NCBI GenBank assembly: GCA_943704525.1
Contig: CALSCQ010000980.1
Span: forward strand, 5,001 to 38,655
Source of the DNA: Pigoraptor vietnamica
Lineage: Eukaryota; Opisthokonta; Filasterea
Direction of reading: 5' to 3'
DNA length: 33,655 nucleotides
The number at the start of each line of letters is the position of its first letter. Position 1 is the first letter of the stretch. The notes beneath the pieces are model-generated. The model searched no databases, was not told the DNA's origin, and worked only from the letters and a program-made list of their open reading frames with translations. Shown piece after piece: positions 26,863 through 33,655 of the stretch. Position numbers and translations under genes: made by a program.

Positions 26863-29800
26863 ATGGATCGCGGCGCGTGGTCCGTGCCGTGGCTCGAGTC
26901 CAGCCTCGGCGAGACGATGCTTCCCGGTTCCCCTTGGGACTCTCTCGATGCGCGTGTGGGCGCCGCCGTCCGCGCCGTCGTCTCGCAGCGGTTGGAGCGC
27001 GCGGAGGTGCGACAGGTGCTCTTTGCGCTGCTCGGGGACGATTTCGTGCGCACGCACTTCCCAAACGCAGAGAACAACGCGCTGATTTTGGAGGAGCCGT
27101 ACATGCCTTCGGACATGCGGCGCCACCTTTTCGCGGAAATGTCAAAGTGGCTCTCTCGGGCGATTGATGCGGAGCTTGAGCGGCTGGACCTGCTTGCGTC
27201 GCACGAGGCGGCGGCCGTGCGCGCGCACGTGGAGGATGCGGTGCGTAGGGGATTGAATCGCGAGGTGTCGCTGCGTGCGGCGCCGGGAGAGGAGGGCGAG
27301 ACAGTGGCGCGTGCGGTCTGTGCGCTGCTCCGACAGCAGCCGCGGCACTTTGCGCGTGTCGCGAAGAAGCTCACGGGGCGACCGCTGCCGTCTTCTCTGC
27401 GTCAGTACGTGTGGCTGCAGGCGACGGACGACAGGCAGTACGCGCTTCGCTTTGCGCAGGTGCATATGCGCTTGTTGTTGCGTGCACGTGCGCTCACCAG
27501 CTGACGACAACACGAGTGCATGAATGCTCTCACTGTGCGCTGTTGCTGCGTCTTTATTGTCGGCACTGCATTCTAAAGCGCTCCTTTACGCACCGCCTCG
27601 CACAAACACATCGCCCGCGCAGAAAGTGTCCGAGAACGTGCGAGCGCTTGGCATCGAGTCGCCGACGTCATCGCCGATCAGCGGCCTCATTCGGCGCGTG
27701 ACGGAAGAAATCCACGCGCGGTCGTCTGCGATGCGCACGTCGACGACGCCGCAGCTGCGCGACGCAACGGCCGCCGTGCTCAACATTCTCTATGTGCACA
27801 GCGCAAAGTACGAGGCGCGCTACATCCAGGTAAGGTAAAGGGTAGTTACACTCTTTACAGTCAAGCGCTCAAACCACACAACACATGTCCCTGCACTCGC
27901 ACGCACACGCACACTCACACTCACACGCACATTCACATTCACACACACACGCACAAGAGCTCACACGCTTATCCCGTTCTGCAGCTCGCATATCCCCTCC
28001 TGCGCACGTTCCCCGCGGCGATGCCAGAGACGGCCGCGCCGCTCCTTTCGCGCTTTCTCGAGCAGCACGCCCTCGACACGCGCGCGGCAGCCGCCATGGC
28101 CGAGCAGGTGATTGCGCGAGTGGCCAAAGCGGACCCCTCCCTGCACGGCGTGATGGATAAAGCGGCGGCAGACGCGTCTGTGGGCGGCCAGGACTTTCTC
28201 GTGCGCCTCGCGGAGCTCGTCGGAGAAAGTGCGCCGGACGCGCGACGCGGCGCTGCGGATGGAGGTGGGGCGGGGTTTGCATGCTCTGCGTATTCGCCGT
28301 GTCTGAGGGCCTGTGCACCTTGTTGCTGAGAGCGTTTGGCGTCTCCGTATGTGACTGCGTGTGCGGTTGGTGTCATGTTGGCGTGCATGTGCGGCCTATA
28401 ACCTCTGAGTGTGTGATGTGACGCAATCGCAGGCCGCTCCGTGCTCTCCCGCCCCTCCGTCTTCGTGCGCAAGTGGATTCTCGAGGGCTTTGTCGGCACT
28501 CTCTCGCAGGAGGGCGTCATGTACGTTTGGGACCAGTGCTTTCTCGGCGGCTGGCGGCAGGAGATGCCCCACGTGTGCACGGGCGTGCTCTTTCTTCTCC
28601 GCAGGCGCATCATCGCCGCGGTCGAGGGGGGCTTCGAGGGCCTTCGGTACGCGCTCGTCCAGGCGCCCGCAGAGCTCAAGCCGGACGACATTCGCCGCGC
28701 GTACATCCACGTGAGGGACGGCGGCGACCTGCGCTCCGTCCCGTGGATGGACTCGACGAGCGGCGCCGGCGTGCGCCCTCCAAGGCACCCTGGGACGCGC
28801 GACTACGACACATCCGACACGGAATCGAGCGAGGACGAGAAGCGCCAGGTCATCATGGCACACCCGCCCATGCGGCCGCAAGACGCCGCTGCGCTCGGTG
28901 CCGCGGGTGCGGAAGAGGGGCTGCCCCCGCTGCACCTCGAGAGCCTCGAATTGGCTGAGAGGGAGGCGCTGGCGAGGAGAGAGCGGAAGGCGGCGAAGCG
29001 GGCGATGGAGCAGACACTCGGCGGGCTGTCGCAAGTTGCTGCCGCGACCGTTGCCGTTGCCGAGCAGAAGCACGCGGCCGCGTCACGCAGCCATGGGCAC
29101 GTGGACCCCGAACTCGGCGCGCCTTCTGTGCACGTGGACGACGGCGCCGCCGCAGAGGGTGCCACGCATGCCGACAGAGAGGAGCAGGTTGTGGACGTGC
29201 CTTCTGGCGCACAACTCGACGTCCCTGCGCATGGCGGCAGCGGGACGTCGTCGCGTTCGTCCCACCACTCGTTTCGCGAGGCCGCAATCGCCGTCGCGGC
29301 GACTCGCTCGATGCAGCCGAGCCCACAGCCCCAGCAGCACCAGCCAGCCCCCGCGCACCCGCTCCGTTCCAGCCGCATACCGGTGTCGACGCGCACGGAG
29401 ACAATGCAGGTGCCGGCGGGCGTCGTGGTGCTCGCGGGGCGCGCCGTGATTCGGAGCGTCGGGCACATACGGGCGGGGGAGCTTCTTGTCGACGCTGCCG
29501 TGTACGAAGGGCCGTCTGTGGCCGCACCGTGGTGGCCGCGAGGGCACACACACGAGGCCGATGCCGTCGGCGTCCAACAGATGCAGGGAGACGCGTACCC
29601 GCACGTTGTTCGCGAGCTGTCCGAGGTGACCGGCACCGGCGACTGTGAGATTGAGTGGTGCCTGCGCGCGGAGGTCAAACAGTTTGGGGCGGCGGTCGCG
29701 GACAGGCGCCTCGGGCCGCGCTGTCGAATGATAGTGGAACTTTACGCCGCGCAGACACCGCACGCGTGGGAACACACCGATGACGGCGACGGGGAAGAGG

Positions 29801-30169
29801 GCGTGCGACGCCACGCGCAGAAGCGAAAGGCGGTCGTCGCGTGGACGTTCTTCGACGTGTTTTCGCCGACGCTTGGGGACGCGAGCGTGCTGTGGAAGCT
29901 CCGAGAGGGTGTGCGCCAGCGCGAGCTGTATCTGCCGCCAGTGCAGCCCACGTGCGTGCACGACGGCACTGGCCTTCTCCCGTGGGGGCGCTCTGTTCTG
30001 GAGATTGTGACTATCGGTGACGATGCAGAACCACCCGCGCGCCTGCCGGAGTGGGCGCTCGAGGTGCTTGGAAAGCTACCGCCACGCATTCGCGTCCCCT
30101 CGGAGCGCGCTCTGATACAGCGTCCGCTGTCGCAGGTGGAGTGGAGTTCCTTGCACGGGGCGCGCGTAT

Positions 30170-30203
<34 letters not shown>

Positions 30204-31764
30204 TGTGTGTGTGTCTATGTCTATGATTGTGTCTATGTGTGCATGCAGGTGTCGGAAATCTGCATTTGCACTCAACCCTATCTGCTCACTCTGCTCCATC
30301 TCACTCTCACAGGGCACAGTGCATTCGTCGCTCACATCGATCGCGTCGGAGCGTGTCGAAGTGCCTCCGTCCAGTCCCGACGGCGGCGCGAACATTTCCC
30401 CGCTCGAGCCCATTCCGTACGCTCCACCGGACGGCATCGACCTGTACGTCGACTACGGCTCGCACTTTCCGGCGTCGGTCGTCGTCAGCCGCGTGGCGGT
30501 GGAATTCCGCAACTCGAAGGGCCAAACGCTACCCGCATACAATGGCGGCCGCCGGCCGGTCGTCGCGGCCACGTGCACGCTCGACTCTGAGCCGCTCTTC
30601 CCCGTGTTCAACGCACGGTGTGAGCTTCGCCACAGCCCGGCCGGCTTCGACGTGGGCACTGTGGCGTGCATAACGGTCACGTGCATCGACTCGATCACGA
30701 AGCGGGACGCCGTGCTCGGGTCGTGCGTTTTGCCGCTCTTCGGCAAGGCGTCGCCGGAGGAAGTCGCGGCTGCAAGAGCCGATGCCGCGGCTGGGCAAAG
30801 CGCGCGTGACGCTGGAACTAAGGACGCCGCGAACAAGAAGCAGGCGCGCGATGATGAACAGCAGGAGGAGAGCGAAGCTGGCGACGACGACAGCGACGAG
30901 TACGAAACGGATGAGGATGCGTCGGAGGACGAGAGCGGCGGCCCTCCCACGCCCGCAGCGGCGCCGTCCGTGGGAAAGGGGAAGATTGCCGTCGTGCTGC
31001 AGGGCGGCCATGCGCTCACGCTGCGCCACACGACCCTGCCCCAGGGACCCCTCACGCCCACGAGCCTCGCCGGCGTCCCTGAGGTGCCCTCCGCGCGCCT
31101 CTTTGTGCGCGTGCACGTCCCCGCACGCAGTGCCGACGGCCGCGTTCCCCTGTCGGCGCTCGCAGTGCAGCCGGCGGACTGGCGCGCCGCGGGCGTTGTT
31201 GTCCCGGCGCCCCCGATGATTTCCAGGTTCTATCGCCCGCCCGTGGAGGGTCGGACGGGCCTGGAGCCGCGCATTAACGATCGTGTGCGCATGGCGCTCT
31301 CCGCGCTGCAGGGAGGCTCCGTCGCAGAAGCGCTGGCGTCGAAGCTCGGGCAGGAGTTTGCGGGGACCGTGGGCGCACGGACGGCGGAGATGGCGCGCCT
31401 TGTGGCGGGATTCTTTGACCGGGACGCGGTAGATCCGACGGCGAAGCGCGGGTGGCTATCGGTGAAGAAGCCGGAGCCGCCGCAGCTGTCGCCTGCCGTG
31501 CTGTCCGCCAAGGTGCTCTACAACATGGCGCGCGTTGTACCGTATGATCCCGCCTCGGGCCTCGCTTTGCGCGTGGAGAGCGTCTCCGGGCTGCTGCAGC
31601 AGTGCCACACGAACGCGTTCGTGAGAGTGATTGGGACGGACGGCGCGAACGTCGGCAACTTTTGGACCGCGCGGAGGGACTTTGAATCGCCGATTGACTG
31701 CGTGGCATTTGTGGACGAGCCCACTGTGAGCAGGGTTTTCTTTTCTTTGGTGTTTTTTTTTTTT

Positions 31765-31819
<55 letters not shown>

Positions 31820-32676
31820 CTGCGACGACAACTTCAATATCTTCGTACAACTCAACCACGAAATGCGGCTCTTGATCTCACCTTATGCACCCGCAGCTCC
31901 TTGCGCCCCCTCGCGATCCCAGGCTCCTTGCGATTGTGGAAGTGCTGGGAATCTCCCCACCGAAGAGCAACGACGGCGTGCGCAGCCTCGTTTTCCAGGG
32001 GTGGTCCGCCGTGCCGCTCGTATCGCCCGACGGCGATTACGTGTTGTCGGGCCTGCACGTCCTCCCGCTCTACTCGTTCGCGACACTCGAGGTGGGTTCA
32101 ATGTCGATCCTGTTCGGTGTCTTTGGCCTTGCGTGGGTGAACTGTGGGGCTTCGCCTACACCGCAACGCAACACGCAACAACGCTGTGGTCACTGACACC
32201 ATCTCTCTTCTTTCCCCCGCCAGAAATTCCTTGCGGCGTGCAAGAACTACACGCCCCACGAGCTGCTCACGTGCGATCCTAAGGTGCGCCGGCGCCTCAA
32301 GCCGGTGGAGTGGGCGACCGTCGCACTGCGCGTCGTCGACGGTCAGTTTTTCGACCCAAACGACGCGCAGAACATGGGCTTTCCCGCAACAGAGGTGCGT
32401 GTTATCTGGTATTGCGTCGGGTATGGCCAGCAGAAACATAGTCACGGTTGCGACATCAAGACAGGCTCTCACACTGCATATCGTTCGCAGCCGAACCGCA
32501 CGTGGATGGACCCCGCGCACTTTGGCGATTACGACCGCCGCGTGCGCAATGCCGGCAAGCCGCTGCGTGCCGTGCTGCCGCGCGAAATTTCGGAAAATCC
32601 GTCGGAAATGGAGTCGCTGCAGACGGGTCTCAACGCAGCGCTCTGTGCATTGGTGGGTGATGTGCGCAGGATGTAA
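26863..32676 (+). CDS. Large protein with TBC-like N-terminal region and C2-like modules
   Basis: Eight exons: 26863-27459, 27623-27829, 27985-28264, 28433-30135, 30313-31725, 31897-32091, 32224-32394, 32491-32676. They give about 1583 aa. Residues about 180-195 (LPSSLRQYVWLQ) and 371-420 (VFVRKWILEGFVGTLSQEGV, YVWDQCFLGGW) resemble the Arg-finger-to-WD part of a TBC Rab-GAP domain. I see no clear IxxDxxR/YxQ catalytic pair, so GAP activity is doubtful. About 460-475 and 1110-1140 are acidic disordered stretches. Beta-rich segments at about 690-860, 970-1060 (IDLYVDYGSHFPASVVVSRV) and 1370-1520 look like C2 or C2-like modules. I could not place the protein in a named family; large C2-module proteins of cilia or membrane trafficking are candidates only. 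The exon 4 donor is ambiguous (30136 or 30168). Confidence 0.75.
30174..30245 (+). repeat. (TG)n tract in intron 4 of the TBC/C2-like gene
   Basis: TG repeat with TATG interruptions close to the donor. The 177-bp intron has a length divisible by three and no stop in the exon frame, so the repeat would be read as Val-Cys if retained. Confidence 0.9.
31753..31818 (+). repeat. (T)n(TG)n tract in intron 5 of the TBC/C2-like gene
   Basis: A T run is followed by about 25 TG dinucleotides soon after the GTGAGC donor at 31726. Confidence 0.94.
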
Positions 32677-32959
32677 CCCCGTTGTAACGCCCGTGTTGTC
32701 TGGGTGGGAGGCTTACGCGGTCATCCGCTTGAGCAGCGCGAGCGGTGGACGCGGTCAGACAACAGTGACGCGTCGTGAGAGGGAGCGGTGCGCGACACGA
32801 AGCTGCTTGCAGCGCGCGACGTGCTGCAGAAACCACACACTGAGCTCGGAATTGCGTTTTAAGCGACCACTCGCCAAGCGCTCCGAACGCCGCCGCCACG
32901 CACAAAACCGCCGCCGCACGCGCGCGCCACGCACACAGTCAAACGCACGCGGCTGCAGC

Positions 32960-33521
32960 TCAGTGCTCCGTGCCAAAGTAGCGGTCACCAAAGTCCCCGA
33001 GGCCGGGCAGAATGAACTTTTCGCTGTTGAGGCGCTCGTCGATCATTGTCGTCACGATGCGGATGTTGGGATAGCGCGTGAAGAGGTTGTCCAGACCCTC
33101 CGGACACGCGATGATGTTGAGGAAGATGATGCGCTCTTCGGCCACGCCGTGGTCCAGGAGCAGCTTAATGGCCTTGATCGCAGAGCCGCCCGTCGCTGCA
33201 GAAAGGGGACGGCGTCAGTGTGGGTGGTGTGCGTCTCTGCGTCAGTGTGAGAGTGGGTTTGCGAATGGGTGCGTGACTGCGAGCGTGTGTGTGTGTGAGA
33301 TCTGTCTCTGGGGATCTGCGTGACTGCACGCACGGCAGTTGCACTCGGCAGCGTGCGTAGAGGCATTGTGGATGCGCTGCGAGCTCGAGTGAGCTTGCGT
33401 GATCGCAACAGCACACTCGTCGCAACAGCACACACTCATCAAACAGCCACGCACCAATCATCGGATCGAGGAGCATGACCCATCGCTGCGCGACATCCGT
33501 CGGAAGCTTGCAGTAGAACAG
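32960..33521 (-). CDS. UPRT: Uracil phosphoribosyltransferase, C-terminal part
   Basis: Two exons, 33521-33455 and 33195-32960, joined at phase 1; the 5' exons lie outside the window. The joined product reads QLFYCKLPTDVAQRWVMLLD, then PMIATGGSAIKAIKLLLDHG, which contains the PRPP-binding loop (DPMIATGGSA). It ends with IPNIR-type strands and GLGDFGDRYFGTEH, the uracil-binding C-terminal block. About 100 residues are visible, roughly the last 40-45% of the enzyme. UPRT makes UMP from uracil and PRPP in pyrimidine salvage. Converges on the TBC/C2-like gene with 283 bp between the stops. The acceptor before CTGTTCTAC (TGTCGCAG) is clear; the preceding exon was not found within the remaining 134 bp. 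Confidence 0.93.
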
Positions 33522-33634
33522 CTGCGACAGCCCAATTGAGCACACTTGCGTCGCCCACTCACGCACAACGCCAAGAGGGCATGCACACGCAGCAACACAA
33601 AGTGGACGCTCGATCGCACGCACGTCGGCGGGCG

Positions 33635-33655
33635 CCCCCCCCCCCCCCCCCCCCC
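33635..33655. repeat. 21-base C run at the window end
   Basis: Uninterrupted C from 33635 to the last base, inside the next UPRT intron or flank. May be genuine or mark a difficult or collapsed assembly position. Confidence 0.9.

Noticed and set aside
28441-31875. One continuous 1144-codon frame as a single exon
   Set aside because: It reads through a TG-repeat intron (30136-30312) and into the next intron. Splice sites at 28433, 30136/30313 and 31726 give a protein that continues in phase with the neighbouring exons.

Overview
The window is nuclear DNA of a GC-rich, intron-rich, gene-dense eukaryote, most likely a protist. Evidence includes about 40 GT..AG introns, TATA-driven histone genes with metazoan-type 3' stem-loops, TTAGGG-like repeats and abundant (CA/TG)n microsatellites. 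A KLF/Sp-type three-finger factor, a voltage-gated proton channel of animal type and SLBP-type histone 3' ends together suggest a unicellular holozoan or other opisthokont-side lineage. That placement is an inference, not shown directly. Exon models below were joined by hand from splice consensus, phase continuity and family alignment from memory.

Layout. 1-174: tail of an unidentified gene. 308-4079 (-): nine-exon kelch/coiled-coil protein. 4437-8366 (+): SR-protein importin (transportin-3/importin-13 family). 9439-10968 (+): single-exon KLF-like zinc-finger factor behind a CCAAT-rich upstream region. 11236-12075: relic of a retroelement integrase end. 12143-13320 (+): two-exon proton channel (HVCN1 type).

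13501-19206 is a core-histone cluster made of two divergent pairs, H3(-)/H2A(+) and H2B(-)/H4(+), with two unidentified genes between the pairs. Each histone gene has a TATA box. Each ends in a stem-loop followed, about 8-20 nt later, by a shared purine-rich/TTATC element resembling a U7-type histone downstream element. The H3 copy of this element appears to have seeded a tandem array that also contains TTAGGG-like motifs. The H2B/H4 spacer has a perfect E2F-type site and GGATCAAA elements.

19440-21182 (-): tail-anchored ubiquitin-conjugating enzyme (UBE2J2/UBC6 type), divergent from 21988-26356 (+), a 13-exon lysosomal alpha-N-acetylglucosaminidase (NAGLU). 26863-32676 (+): a ~1583-residue protein with a TBC-like N-terminal part and C2-like modules, which I could not assign to a named family. 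32960-33521 (-): 3' end of uracil phosphoribosyltransferase, running off the window toward a 21-base C run.

The genes are functionally unrelated apart from the histones. The strongest candidate for something undescribed is the histone 3'-end and promoter architecture.
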